A DNA stretch of 64,000 nucleotides from Algoriphagus boseongensis (GCF_004362805.1 NZ_SNYF01000005.1:813201-877200); one strand, 5' to 3'; positions 1 through 8,175 are shown, counted from the stretch's first letter. Program-made: numbers and translations. The notes: a model not told the origin generated them from the letters alone.

Positions 1-380
1 TACCGAGCTTTAGTCCCTATGGGACAATTGACACTTGAACCTTTTTCTCTGCGTCTTAGCGCCTCTGCGAGAAAATCTATGTTCCTATGTGGTTTTTGAG
101 TGGGAGGTAGGGAAGTTAGGAAGTTTGGATGTTTCAAGACCGATGAGGGATGACCGGTGACCGGTGTTTTTAGCGTACTGGAATAAATCTATGTTTCTAT
201 GTGGTTTTAAAGTAGGATGTTGGGAAGTTTGGAAGTAAGGATGTTTGGATGTCGCTAGCCCGATGATTGTTTTCTTTTTGGTTAGAATTCTGGAGAAGAT
301 TTGAGAAAACTCCAAAACAATTTGATCCAAAGAAGATTATAATTCGTAGTTGAGTTTTACAACCAAATTATCAATCGACT
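1..380. repeat. Repeat-rich intergenic region with two tandem-like units
   Basis: No credible gene lies in these 380 bases. Position 10-26 carries a short inverted repeat (GTCCC-TAT-GGGAC). Two related units follow. Each starts with a near-identical 22-base word (76-97 and 187-208, one difference), continues with AGTTTGG/GGATGTTTGG-type words and ends in CCGATGA. Between them is a doubled ACCGGTG word (about 154-172). A further copy of the 22-base word lies inverted at 38692-38712. The DNA just upstream of the Rieske gene (about 270-380) is ordinary AT-rich sequence and presumably holds its promoter, but I cannot identify it confidently. Confidence 0.7.
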
Positions 381-869
381 ATGGAAACCAAACTAACTGT
401 TACTACCGGTACACTCTCAGAATCCAGAAGAAAATTCATTGAAAAAGCAGGAGCCAGCTTGCTTCTGGGAACTTTGGGAGTTTCATTTTTCACTTCCTGT
501 GCTAACTCCGAGGACACCAATCCAAGTCCTCCTCCTTCCAATTCAGGTTCTGGGATTGCCATTTCAGGAAATACGATTAGCATAGATCTGACTATACAAA
601 CTCGCTTGGCCACTTCAGGAAACTGGCTGTTGATCGATAATGCGAAGGTCTTGGTTGCCAACATCAACAATTCCTATGTGGCTTTGACCTCGGTTTGTAC
701 TCACTCAGGTTGCTCTGATAGTTGGACATTCAGCAATCAACGCTTTACCTGCACCTGTCATGGTTCAGTATTTGATCCAGGAGGAAGTGTGTTAGTGGGA
801 CCTGCTCGGGATCCATTGACCTCTTACCGAACCAGCCTTTCCGGTACGAAACTTACCATCACCAAATAA
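381..869 (+). CDS. Rieske [2Fe-2S] domain lipoprotein, Tat-type signal
   Basis: A 162-residue exported Rieske iron-sulfur protein, probably an electron carrier at the periplasmic face of a membrane. The N-terminus has SRRKFI (residues 15-20), a hydrophobic stretch and a lipobox ending at Cys40 (FTSC), so it looks like a twin-arginine-exported lipoprotein; this fits a cofactor loaded in the cytoplasm. A Ser/Pro-rich linker (about 41-58) leads to the Rieske fold. CTHSGC (106-111) and CTCHG (124-128) supply the Cys106/His108 and Cys124/His127 ligands, and Cys111/Cys126 would form the disulfide of bc1/b6f-type Rieske proteins. No cytochrome b or oxygenase subunit is adjacent, so its redox partner is unknown. 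Confidence 0.9.
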   Translation: METKLTVTTGTLSESRRKFIEKAGASLLLGTLGVSFFTSCANSEDTNPSPPPSNSGSGIAISGNTISIDLTIQTRLATSGNWLLIDNAKVLVANINNSYVALTSVCTHSGCSDSWTFSNQRFTCTCHGSVFDPGGSVLVGPARDPLTSYRTSLSGTKLTITK

Positions 870-886
870 GATTGAAATTTTAGATT

Positions 887-917
887 TAGCTTCCTGTACT
901 CAGGAAGCTATTTTTTT
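887..917 (+). terminator. Rho-independent terminator after the Rieske gene
   Basis: A 10-bp perfect stem (TAGCTTCCTG, loop TACT, CAGGAAGCTA at 901-910) is followed by seven T residues. It lies 18 bases after the Rieske stop codon and overlaps the 3' end of the convergent glycosyltransferase gene. Confidence 0.85.
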
Positions 918-2491
918 GTCCTTTCAAATTCCCGAATCCAAACCAAATCTGAGTGTTCCTCTCGGGTTAGTTGGTAGTGATTTGCCAGCCAAGGTTCTAA
1001 TAAATCCAGGTCTTCCTGTTCCTTTGGATAGGCGTGTTGGTAATACTCGTAAATCAAAATTCGAAGCTCCTGAGGAGGAGATTTTTTCAGGGAATCCAAT
1101 TCTTCTATGGGATAAAGTAATTCCTGACTTTTTGAGTCATCAGGAAAAAGGACTTCCCTGCTAAAGTGGATAAAGTTATTCGTGAGTATAGGTGTAGATT
1201 CGGTGGCGTTTTTTACCTCCTGATCCAAGGCTTTGATAAATTCTGGATAGGCCTTTACTTTTTGCTGATAGAAAACGGCAGCAAATGCAGGAAGAATAAA
1301 TAATACGGCAAGCCCTTCAATTCTTTTGGGGAATTTGGGAGGGAAAATAATTCCCAAAAATACCGCTTGGAAACCAGCCATTTTCCAATCCATCTGGACA
1401 AGACTGATCCCAATTCCCAACAAAATCAAACCAAGAATCCATCGAAATAGGAATTGATTCTCATTCCATTTTCCCCATCCCGAAGCAATCAGAAAAGCCA
1501 AAACAGGAACCAAAATGATCAGGTGTCTGGGATTTAGGTAAATGGGATTGTAGAGTTCCAAGGTGGAAGTCATCAGCCAAAAACCCAGTATCAAGCAGCA
1601 GAATGCCAAACTCATTTCCAAAGCTGGGGAGTTGACAATCGTCTTTTTCAATTGAATTCCTGGGATGGCCATGACCAGCCATAGCCAATAGCCTCTTTCT
1701 ACAAAAGTCAGGATAGGAAGGTAGGTTAATCTGCGAAACATGGCCCAAAGCCCTTTGTCTGCATAGGTATATTCCGAGATGTAATGACCTGCATTGATCG
1801 AACTCACCCGATAAAAAGGATCACCGAATTTGATCCAGAAATATCCCAGGTAAAGGCTGCCCAATAGCAAGCCGATAGAAATCAAGGTAAAGTAGAAAGC
1901 CTTGGAAATAACTCTGTTTTTCCAATCCCAGACAAAAAGCAGGATTGGAAAAGGAGCCAAAAAGACGATGGTTTCCTTGGTCAAGAATCCAAAGAATAAG
2001 CCTCCGACAAGTCCTAACGCTGCTAAGAATGGTTTTTGGTTTCGGAAATAAGCAGAAACCGGAACTAAGGTGGTCCAGAAAACCAGAAGGGAATCAGGAT
2101 AAACCTTGGTCAAAAAGTGGAGAAAATAGACTTGAGTGCAAAACCAGAGGGTCAAGATCCAAGGATTGTTCCTTTGGGGAAGGATTTTGAAAAGAAGTCC
2201 CAAAGCTCCCAAATAGCTAATCAAGGAAATCAAAGAGATTAGGTGAGGATCGAAGCCTAACAGGAAGCCAATTAAGCCAGAAGGCACATAAGCTCCCCAT
2301 CTGCTGGAAAAGTGATAGGAGTTGACTTCCATGGTGCCTTCCCAGAAGTTTTTTCCAGCTAATAAATAGTAGACATCATCGGAGAAAGTGATTCCGTCAT
2401 AACTCAAAAGCCAGTATCCTATAAGAAATATGGCTCCTGCAATAAATGCCTTTGCTTTAGTTGAATAGAGAGAAGGTACTTCTAAGGGCAT
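908..2491 (-). CDS. GT-C family integral membrane glycosyltransferase (GT39/ArnT-like)
   Basis: A roughly 527-residue polytopic membrane protein with about ten hydrophobic segments. The first membrane span (about residues 14-30) is followed by an acidic SDDVYY motif (37-43). An acidic pair in the first extracytoplasmic loop is the hallmark of GT-C transferases, which move a sugar from a lipid-phosphate donor onto protein or glycolipid. I infer a dolichyl/undecaprenyl-phosphate-sugar transferase; the donor and acceptor are unknown. The reading frame stays open upstream to 2686, but those 65 codons run through a large imperfect palindrome (2534-2658) and lack family character, so I start at the ATG at 2489-2491. 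It is convergent with the Rieske gene. Confidence 0.82.
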   Translation of the reverse strand: MPLEVPSLYSTKAKAFIAGAIFLIGYWLLSYDGITFSDDVYYLLAGKNFWEGTMEVNSYHFSSRWGAYVPSGLIGFLLGFDPHLISLISLISYLGALGLLFKILPQRNNPWILTLWFCTQVYFLHFLTKVYPDSLLVFWTTLVPVSAYFRNQKPFLAALGLVGGLFFGFLTKETIVFLAPFPILLFVWDWKNRVISKAFYFTLISIGLLLGSLYLGYFWIKFGDPFYRVSSINAGHYISEYTYADKGLWAMFRRLTYLPILTFVERGYWLWLVMAIPGIQLKKTIVNSPALEMSLAFCCLILGFWLMTSTLELYNPIYLNPRHLIILVPVLAFLIASGWGKWNENQFLFRWILGLILLGIGISLVQMDWKMAGFQAVFLGIIFPPKFPKRIEGLAVLFILPAFAAVFYQQKVKAYPEFIKALDQEVKNATESTPILTNNFIHFSREVLFPDDSKSQELLYPIEELDSLKKSPPQELRILIYEYYQHAYPKEQEDLDLLEPWLANHYQLTREEHSDLVWIREFERTKK

Positions 2492-2533
2492 ATGTAAAAA
2501 TAAGTAGGATTGATGGCGAATAAAGATAAAGCT

Positions 2534-2658
2534 CGAAATACTGTTGAAATACAATGGAAATAAACCTCCCTTTGGTCGGAGAAATATTTTTGGGCATAAG
2601 TCAAAATAGTATTTCGCGACCGGAGGGAGCGTGTTTCTAAGTATTTCAATTGTATTTC
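2534..2658. repeat. Large imperfect palindrome upstream of the glycosyltransferase
   Basis: The outer arms repeat a GAAATAC word (GAAATAC about 2535-2541 and 2546-2552; inverse copies about 2641-2656). The inner arms are CTCCCTTTGGTCG (2567-2579) and CGACCGGAGGGAG (about 2617-2629), and TATTT-type words sit near the centre. The whole region can fold into one long interrupted hairpin. It has no transposase or coding content of its own and resembles a REP- or MITE-like element. Confidence 0.7.
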
Positions 2659-2741
2659 CTTTTTCTCTTCCGACAATATATGTCATTGACTAGGATGAAT
2701 CCTGAATAAGAAATTACTTTTAGTCACAAATCGTCAATACT

Positions 2742-3656
2742 ATGAGCAAGGCAGGACAAATCGAACAGCAGAAGATTTTACGGGTATTCAAACTCATCAA
2801 CTTATTGCAAAGCACAATCGGCAAGCCGGTTCATCGATTGGCCGAGTTGCTGGAAACAGATGAGCGCACTATTTATCGCTATTTCAAACTTCTGGAAGCC
2901 CTAGGCTTCGTGGTGGTCAAGGAATTTAGCAAATATAAAATTCAGGAGAGGCCGGATTATTTGCCTTCTAGCTCCACCTACAGCACTTTTTCCCAGGAGG
3001 AAAATCTTTGGCTAAAAGGATTGATTGAATCTCAAGGGAAGGGGAATCTGCTTAAAGATTCCCTGCTGCAAAAGCTGCAGCTAAAATCTGAAGTTAAGCA
3101 GGGTACGGAACAACTTTTCAAGGCGAATCTGGGAAGGTTTGTAGATACGATCGCTCAGGCAATAGCTGGGAAGAAAAGGATTTGGTTGAAGGAATATTAC
3201 TCTTTGAGCAGTGATACGGTTTCTGATCGATTGGTGGAGCCGGTCGGCTTTTCAACTGATTACGAAAGCATTCATGCATTTGAAGTGGAAAGCAAAAGCA
3301 TGAAGGTCTTTAAAATTGAGCGAATAGGAGATGTAGTGGGCAGTTCAGAAGGATGGAAATTTGAGACCAAGCATGAACTACCTGAGCAGGCTTTATTTGG
3401 TTTTTCAGGCAAAAGAAACTTTCACGTCAAACTTAAATTAAGCAAGAAAGCCTATCAATTGATGCAGGAAGAGCATCCTAATGCAATTCCTTTTATGCAG
3501 GTGAAAAATAGAAATCAATACTATTTCGATGGGGAGATTTCTCAGTTGCCCGGATTAGGCAGATTTATCCTTGGCTTGCCTGGAGAAGTAAAAGTAGAAG
3601 AAGGGGAGGAAATGAAGGCTTATTTGAAAGAGCAGCTGGAGAGGGGGATCTTTTGA
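2742..3656 (+). CDS. WYL-domain helix-turn-helix transcriptional regulator
   Basis: A 304-residue DNA-binding regulator. The N-terminus (about 8-65) is a DeoR/HTH_11-type winged helix; the likely recognition helix lies in ETDERTIYRYFKLLEALG (about 39-56). After a linker (about 70-140) comes a WYL-like domain (about 145-210, with IWLKEYYSLSS and VEPVGFST blocks) and a C-terminal WCX-like extension. WYL domains bind nucleic acid or nucleotide ligands and often control DNA-damage or defence genes, but no such target is adjacent. The gene is monocistronic and convergent with the DUF4301 gene. Its effector is unknown. Confidence 0.85.
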   Translation: MSKAGQIEQQKILRVFKLINLLQSTIGKPVHRLAELLETDERTIYRYFKLLEALGFVVVKEFSKYKIQERPDYLPSSSTYSTFSQEENLWLKGLIESQGKGNLLKDSLLQKLQLKSEVKQGTEQLFKANLGRFVDTIAQAIAGKKRIWLKEYYSLSSDTVSDRLVEPVGFSTDYESIHAFEVESKSMKVFKIERIGDVVGSSEGWKFETKHELPEQALFGFSGKRNFHVKLKLSKKAYQLMQEEHPNAIPFMQVKNRNQYYFDGEISQLPGLGRFILGLPGEVKVEEGEEMKAYLKEQLERGIF

Positions 3657-3720
3657 TTTGATATTCAAAATTTGAGATTTGATCCATTTGTCTCAAATCT
3701 CAAATTTCAAATCTTGAATT
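3657..3720. repeat. AT-rich word array with inverted arms between convergent genes
   Basis: The left arm ATTCAAAATTTGAGATTTGA (3663-3682) faces a right arm made of TCAAATCTCAAATTT (3693-3707) and CAAATCTTGAAT (3708-3719). The DNA is built almost entirely of TTTGAGATTTGA-type words. It could fold and end transcription from both sides, though it has no classical GC stem. Confidence 0.65.
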
Positions 3721-3722
3721 AA

Positions 3723-5237
3723 TTAAGCTTGGTGTTCGTCCCGTAACAAATCGTTAACCGTTTTCACTGGATTGAACGTGATCAATGGAACCTCTACAAA
3801 TAGGGTGTTCCATCCGGCCATGGATCCATTCCATAAGCCTGGGAGTTCCAAGGCTTTTAGATCTCTACCGCTCTTTGATTTCTCGGTAATAAATCCAGTC
3901 TGCATATCTCTATACTCCAGAAGATCGAAAGAATGTCCTTTGTAATTTCTGGTTCCGCAAACCAAATCCACAGGATTAAAGTGGGTAGATGCATTCATAT
4001 GGGCTTTGGAAGTAAGATCATTGAGATCGATCTGGGCTGTTTCCAAAATTTGAAGAGAATAAGATCCATCTGGCTCTTCAATCCAGAAAGGTCCACCTCC
4101 GGGTTCCCCGGTATTTTTCACCATTCCACAAACTCGGATAGGTCTATTCAGTTTGTCTCGTAAGTATTTAGCCAAATCAGGAAGGAATTCTGCGGAAACC
4201 GTAGGAGGAATTTTTCCGCCTAGATCATCATTGTAAACCTGAACTGCTAAGCCGATAGACTCATTGTTGACTTCCTTATCCAATGCTCTCAAGGCATCAA
4301 ATATCCTTTCCTGAACCTCCAACAATAATCCGGCGATTGCCATTTTATAGTTTTTTGTAGGCTCTTTTAATCGGTCAGGAACTACATTATCAATGTTCTT
4401 GATGAAAATCAGGTCAGCGTCAATGTCATTTAGGTTTTCCAATAAAGCCCCATGACCAGCTGGCCTGAAGAGTAAACTTCCATCATCCTCCATAAAAGGA
4501 GTGTTGTCCGTATTTACGGCAATGGTATCGGTAGACTTTTTCTGTTGGGAGTAAGAAACCTCAAACTCCAAACCTGATACAGCCTTGATGGCAGGAAGGA
4601 CAGCGGCGATTTCAGCTTTGAATTTTTCCTCATGTTCCGGGGAAACTGTAAAATGAATTTTCACCTTATTTCCTCGGCCTACAGCATATTGAACCCCTTC
4701 GACCAGGTGCTCTTGAGCAGGAGTTCGGTTTTCGGAGACATAGCGATGAAATCTCAAAAGTCCTTTAGGAAGGCTTCCATAGCCCAAACCATCATCCATC
4801 AATAGAGCATTTACAATTCTTTTGTAATTCCCTGAATTGATGCAGGTCTCAATGCTACTTCCTTCGTTTTTTAAGGTTTTCTCCAAATCATCATAGAAAG
4901 CGAACTTTTGAATGTTTTGGATAAATTTTTTGGTAAAGGCAGATTTCTCCAAATCTCCATCACCTTCAAGGAAGGCAAATAGATCTTTGAACATTCGGGA
5001 TGCAGCACCAGATGCAGGCACAAACTTGACCACTTCTTTTTTTGAAGCTTTTTCAGGATAGGTTTCTACATAATGTTCCAATTCTTGTTCACTGAGAACT
5101 TTGATGCCATTTCCCGGAACTGCGGGACCTTTTATGTTAAGGAATGGAAAGCCGTTTTTAAAATTTTCAATTTGCTGGGCGACAGTATCAGGGTTCATTC
5201 CCTGATCAAGGATTTTTTCTATTAAAACAGAGTCCAT
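3723..5237 (-). CDS. DUF4301 family protein
   Basis: A 504-residue soluble protein with no signal peptide. I recognise the Bacteroidota DUF4301 family from KFVPASGAASRMFKDL (about residues 70-86), a loop that recalls a phosphate- or nucleotide-binding signature, and from FRPAGHGALLENLNDIDAD in the middle. This middle block looks like the uridylyltransferase/nucleotidyltransferase motif of sugar-nucleotide enzymes (G-G-H/G-x3-L). A GT-A-like nucleotidyltransferase fold is therefore possible, but this is inference; no activity is known to me. It stands alone, downstream of the pxp operon on the same strand with a 60-base gap. Confidence 0.85.
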   Translation of the reverse strand: MDSVLIEKILDQGMNPDTVAQQIENFKNGFPFLNIKGPAVPGNGIKVLSEQELEHYVETYPEKASKKEVVKFVPASGAASRMFKDLFAFLEGDGDLEKSAFTKKFIQNIQKFAFYDDLEKTLKNEGSSIETCINSGNYKRIVNALLMDDGLGYGSLPKGLLRFHRYVSENRTPAQEHLVEGVQYAVGRGNKVKIHFTVSPEHEEKFKAEIAAVLPAIKAVSGLEFEVSYSQQKKSTDTIAVNTDNTPFMEDDGSLLFRPAGHGALLENLNDIDADLIFIKNIDNVVPDRLKEPTKNYKMAIAGLLLEVQERIFDALRALDKEVNNESIGLAVQVYNDDLGGKIPPTVSAEFLPDLAKYLRDKLNRPIRVCGMVKNTGEPGGGPFWIEEPDGSYSLQILETAQIDLNDLTSKAHMNASTHFNPVDLVCGTRNYKGHSFDLLEYRDMQTGFITEKSKSGRDLKALELPGLWNGSMAGWNTLFVEVPLITFNPVKTVNDLLRDEHQA

Positions 5238-5297
5238 GATTGTTTGGGTTGAAAAGATTTAGCTCAAGATAATAGACTATTAGACTTTGCTCAAATC

Positions 5298-6167
5298 TCA
5301 AAGTTCTTTTTTGATGAATTGAACCTTCTGGCCCGTCTTTTTTTGAGCCAAGACACTTTGGGAAAATTCAGTCAACTGCATGATCCTGGGATAGCCACCC
5401 GTGACCTGAGCATCCGGACCCAAAACGATTAATTTTCCTCCTGAGGTCAATTGGACGGTACCCGGGTAAACAGGATTGGTGGGAAGCTCAGGAATTTCAT
5501 TGGGGACCGATTCCAGTAGATGAATTCCCATTCGGGACGAAACAGGAGAAACGGTGAATTCCTTTTCAAGAATATGCTCTAGGTTTTCAGAAGTAAGTCT
5601 ATGAAAATCAGGTCCTGGATAAAATTCTAACTTTTCAATTTGGAACCAGGCAGGATTCCATTTTGGATTGGAAAAGCCGGGTTCGGAGGAAGGAGTTGTA
5701 GAAATATAAGGAACTTGATCTCCTCGATAAAGGAAATCTGTGGTGGTAATTTGTTTGTAAAAGCTTCTGGAATCCATCACTACTGGAGTCTGAAACCCAC
5801 CTCTAATTCCCATATAAAGCCTGGATCCCTGGTCTAAATGTCCTATTTCCAAAATTCCATGAGCGGGAATCGGAATCTTTTTCAAGGTATCAACGGGTTC
5901 TTGATTCAAGTGGACATGGGCATTGGCTCCAGCAAGAGAAATTTCGCAGGGTGCGGAAAACTCCAATTTCAAACCTGGTTGACCTATTTCTAAGACAGCT
6001 GAGTTGGGCTCATTCCTTAGGATATGGTTTACCCATTCGAAAGATATTTTATCCAAAGGTCCAGAAGTGGGTACTCCAAAGCGGGTCCAAAGTTTTCTTC
6101 CTCTATCCTGAATCGTTATTCCAGGACCTGATTTGAGGATGGTTAGAATGCCTTTACTTGAATTCAT
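5298..6167 (-). CDS. pxpC: 5-oxoprolinase subunit PxpC (biotin-dependent carboxyltransferase-like, KipA family)
   Basis: 289 residues, close to the usual length of about 310. With PxpA and PxpB it forms the ATP-dependent 5-oxoprolinase that opens pyroglutamate to glutamate, clearing this spontaneous metabolite. Family features are GRKLWTRFGVPTSGPLD near residue 24, VLEIGQPGLKLEF (about 59-71) and a C-terminal block with GGKLIVLGPDAQVTGGYPRI. The start overlaps the pxpB stop by four bases (ATGA), so translation is coupled. It is the last gene of pxpA-pxpB-pxpC. Confidence 0.93.
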   Translation of the reverse strand: MNSSKGILTILKSGPGITIQDRGRKLWTRFGVPTSGPLDKISFEWVNHILRNEPNSAVLEIGQPGLKLEFSAPCEISLAGANAHVHLNQEPVDTLKKIPIPAHGILEIGHLDQGSRLYMGIRGGFQTPVVMDSRSFYKQITTTDFLYRGDQVPYISTTPSSEPGFSNPKWNPAWFQIEKLEFYPGPDFHRLTSENLEHILEKEFTVSPVSSRMGIHLLESVPNEIPELPTNPVYPGTVQLTSGGKLIVLGPDAQVTGGYPRIMQLTEFSQSVLAQKKTGQKVQFIKKEL

Positions 6168-6862
6168 CGGTGGGTAGGCGGGATAGGGTTTTCCAATAAT
6201 TCGGTCATTTCATCAGAAGAAATGGGTACAAATTGAATCCGATCACCAATTGAAGCCCAAACAGGAGGATCGTGGTGCGGATCAAATAAGGTGAGGGGGG
6301 TGCGCCCTACCACATGCCATCCACCCGGACTTTCCATGGGATAAATACCTGTCTGTGCCCCTCCAATGGCAACTGAACCCGGAAAAACAGAACGATCAGG
6401 AACAGCTTTTCTGGGCATATGGAGTATTTCCGGGAGTCCGTTGAGGTACATAAACCCAGGAAGAAAGCCGAAGAAATGTATTCTGTACAAGGGTTGGGAA
6501 TGAAGTTCTATCAGTTCATTCACCCGCATATGCTTAGCTAGTGCCAAATTGCCAAGATCTGATCCATAGGGGGCTTCGTAGCAAACCGGGATTTCCCAAA
6601 TTCTATTTGATAATTCCTGACGTTTTGGGCTTAAGCTTTTGAATTGGGAAATAAACTTTTGCTGAAAATCAAACTCTTTCCAGGTGATACCAATCGCAGT
6701 AAAACCCTGTCGGATTTCAGAAATTTCTTTCGCATACTGGGTTTTTAATAAATGAATCCATGCCACTTGAAGTTCTAGCAGTTCGTCACAAGGGGAAAAA
6801 TCCCAATTTAATTCTCCCATGAAGGGTGTAATCTGTGAATAAACAGGGGAGGAAATCTTCAT
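6164..6862 (-). CDS. pxpB: 5-oxoprolinase subunit PxpB (KipI family)
   Basis: 232 residues, the expected size. It carries the KipI/cyclophilin-like signature: GFLPGFMYLNGLP, then PRKAVPDRSVFPGSVAIGG and ESPGGWHVVGRTPLTLFDP in the C-terminal half. It partners PxpC in the 5-oxoprolinase complex; in Bacillus the homologue KipI also inhibits the sporulation kinase KinA, a role not expected here. It begins 16 bases after pxpA and overlaps pxpC by four bases. Confidence 0.93.
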   Translation of the reverse strand: MKISSPVYSQITPFMGELNWDFSPCDELLELQVAWIHLLKTQYAKEISEIRQGFTAIGITWKEFDFQQKFISQFKSLSPKRQELSNRIWEIPVCYEAPYGSDLGNLALAKHMRVNELIELHSQPLYRIHFFGFLPGFMYLNGLPEILHMPRKAVPDRSVFPGSVAIGGAQTGIYPMESPGGWHVVGRTPLTLFDPHHDPPVWASIGDRIQFVPISSDEMTELLENPIPPTHR

Positions 6863-6878
6863 CGTACCTCTAGGGATT

Positions 6879-7604
6879 TTAGGTCCAAAATTTCTTTCTT
6901 AAGGTAGGGAGAAAATCCAAAATTCCGGGATTGTCACCATGAATACAAAGTGTCTCTGCTTGGATCGGTAATTTTTTTCCTGAAGAGGAAATTAAAACCC
7001 CTTCTTCCAAAATACCCTGAATTTGTTTTTCCACCTCTTCCATTTCTGTGAGTAAGGCTTTAGGTTGATTTCTTCCCAAAAGCAAATAATTGTCTTGGTA
7101 GGTACGATCCCCAAAAATTTCCAGTCTTGTTTTGAGTCCATTTGCTTTTGCTGCTTTTTCCATTTCAGAAAAAGGGGGGACAAAAAGGACACAATTGGGA
7201 AGCTCTGTTTTTAGAAATTTAGCAAGACACTCGGCGAGGCCTGTATTTTTTGCTGCGTCATTGTAAAGTGCCCCATGAAATTTTACATGGTCAATTTCGA
7301 TCTGAAGTTCCTGCGCAATGTTTTTGAAGAGTTGAATTTGCTCTTTTAAGGACTTTTCTAAGTCCTGAAATGAGATATCCATGGAATGTCTTCCAAAGTT
7401 TTGACGATCAGGATAGGAGGGGTGAATTCCAACTTTTACCTGATGCTTTTTTGCCAAAAGAAGGGAGTTTCTGATGCTATTTTCGTCTCCATAATGTCCC
7501 CCGCATGCAATACTTGCAGCATCGATCCAAGGATAAATAGAATCCTCGTGTGGGATACCTTCACCCAGATCGCAGTTGATTTCAAGTTGAGGTTTTTTGT
7601 TCAT
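6879..7604 (-). CDS. pxpA: 5-oxoprolinase subunit PxpA (LamB/YcsF family)
   Basis: 241 residues from the chosen ATG (7602-7604), matching the family length of about 245. An upstream in-frame ATG at 7649 would add 15 residues without family similarity. Diagnostic motifs are INCDLGEG just after the start, ASIACGGHYGDE and IHPSYPDRQNFGR. PxpA is the hydrolase-like TIM-barrel subunit that acts on the phosphorylated or activated 5-oxoproline made by PxpBC. It is the first gene of the operon and is divergent from the THX gene across about 115 bases, which must hold both promoters. Confidence 0.93.
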   Translation of the reverse strand: MNKKPQLEINCDLGEGIPHEDSIYPWIDAASIACGGHYGDENSIRNSLLLAKKHQVKVGIHPSYPDRQNFGRHSMDISFQDLEKSLKEQIQLFKNIAQELQIEIDHVKFHGALYNDAAKNTGLAECLAKFLKTELPNCVLFVPPFSEMEKAAKANGLKTRLEIFGDRTYQDNYLLLGRNQPKALLTEMEEVEKQIQGILEEGVLISSSGKKLPIQAETLCIHGDNPGILDFLPTLRKKFWT

Positions 7605-7720
7605 CAGAATTGCAGAAGAAAGCGAGTTAGATTTTTTTTGAAAATCCATTTCCCAGAGATTTGACTCATTTTTTTGGCTTTTGTAATTTAGAGCTTTGGA
7701 AACTTAAATCTGAAATTACT

Positions 7721-7846
7721 ATGGGAAAAGGAGACATTAAATCTAAAAAAGGCAAAATTAGCCGAGGAACATTTGGAGCCAGCAGACCTAAGAAAAAGCA
7801 GAATAAGGCTTCGAAAAAAGCCAAAGCCTCGGTTTCTAATTCCTAA
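7721..7846 (+). CDS. 30S ribosomal protein THX (bTHX)
   Basis: A 41-residue, strongly basic peptide beginning MGKGDIKSKKGKISRGTFG, followed by SRPKKK. This is the classic THX signature (MGKGD-KK-RRGKI-RGS-G-SRPKK), a small protein that sits in a cavity at the head of the 30S subunit. The frame is open 20 codons further upstream, but the conserved N-terminus fixes the start at 7721. A strong terminator follows directly, so it is transcribed alone. Confidence 0.9.
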   Translation: MGKGDIKSKKGKISRGTFGASRPKKKQNKASKKAKASVSNS

Positions 7847-7848
7847 AG

Positions 7849-7883
7849 CAAAGAGGGCCAAAATTTTGGCCCTCTTTGTTTTT
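7849..7883. terminator. Bidirectional terminator after the THX gene
   Basis: A perfect 30-base palindrome, left arm CAAAGAGGGCCAAAA (7849-7863), is followed by a T-run on the plus strand. It separates the convergent THX gene and the small lipoprotein gene that ends at 7882. Confidence 0.9.
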
Positions 7884-8175
7884 AAAACCTTGGTAATTTT
7901 TCGATAACTACTCCTCTTACAGGATCTACCACTACCCGAATTGGTCCAAGAGTTGAATCATCTTTTGTGGCAAAGCTGACCAAATAATACCCATCAACCC
8001 ATGAACCGACTTCAGCTTCTTTCCAATCTCCAATCAAAGAAGATTTTTCGGTGGCGGTTAATGAATTGTAGGCGATTTCTCTAAATACATCAAGCGGATC
8101 TTCTGCATCTGTAGAAGAACAGGCCATCAAAAAGGTAAATAATATGAGGGTGAATAGTTTTATAGAGGTCTTCAT
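7882..8175 (-). CDS. Small hypothetical lipoprotein
   Basis: 97 residues. The N-terminus MKTSIKLFTLILFTFLMAC is a lipoprotein signal with a lipobox (LMAC, Cys at 19) followed by SSTDAED, a +2 Ser/+3 Ser pattern common for Bacteroidota lipoproteins. The mature part is about 78 residues with mixed polarity and no recognised motif. Its stop coincides with the edge of the terminator shared with the THX gene. Function unknown. Confidence 0.75.
   Translation of the reverse strand: MKTSIKLFTLILFTFLMACSSTDAEDPLDVFREIAYNSLTATEKSSLIGDWKEAEVGSWVDGYYLVSFATKDDSTLGPIRVVVDPVRGVVIEKLPRF

Noticed and set aside
85..330. An 81-codon open frame on the minus strand in the first intergenic region.
   Set aside because: It follows the repeated words, giving a repeated Thr-Ser-Lys-x-Pro peptide pattern with no signal or domain, so it is a by-product of the repeats.
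2492..2686. N-terminal extension of the glycosyltransferase gene by 65 codons.
   Set aside because: The extension is encoded by the imperfect palindrome at 2534-2658, has no family similarity and lies before the first membrane segment; the ATG at 2489-2491 fits better.
3663..3719. Simple AT-rich microsatellite explanation for the convergent-gene palindrome.
   Set aside because: The words are inverted relative to each other across a spacer, which a simple tandem microsatellite would not produce, so it is listed as a repeat of unclear origin.
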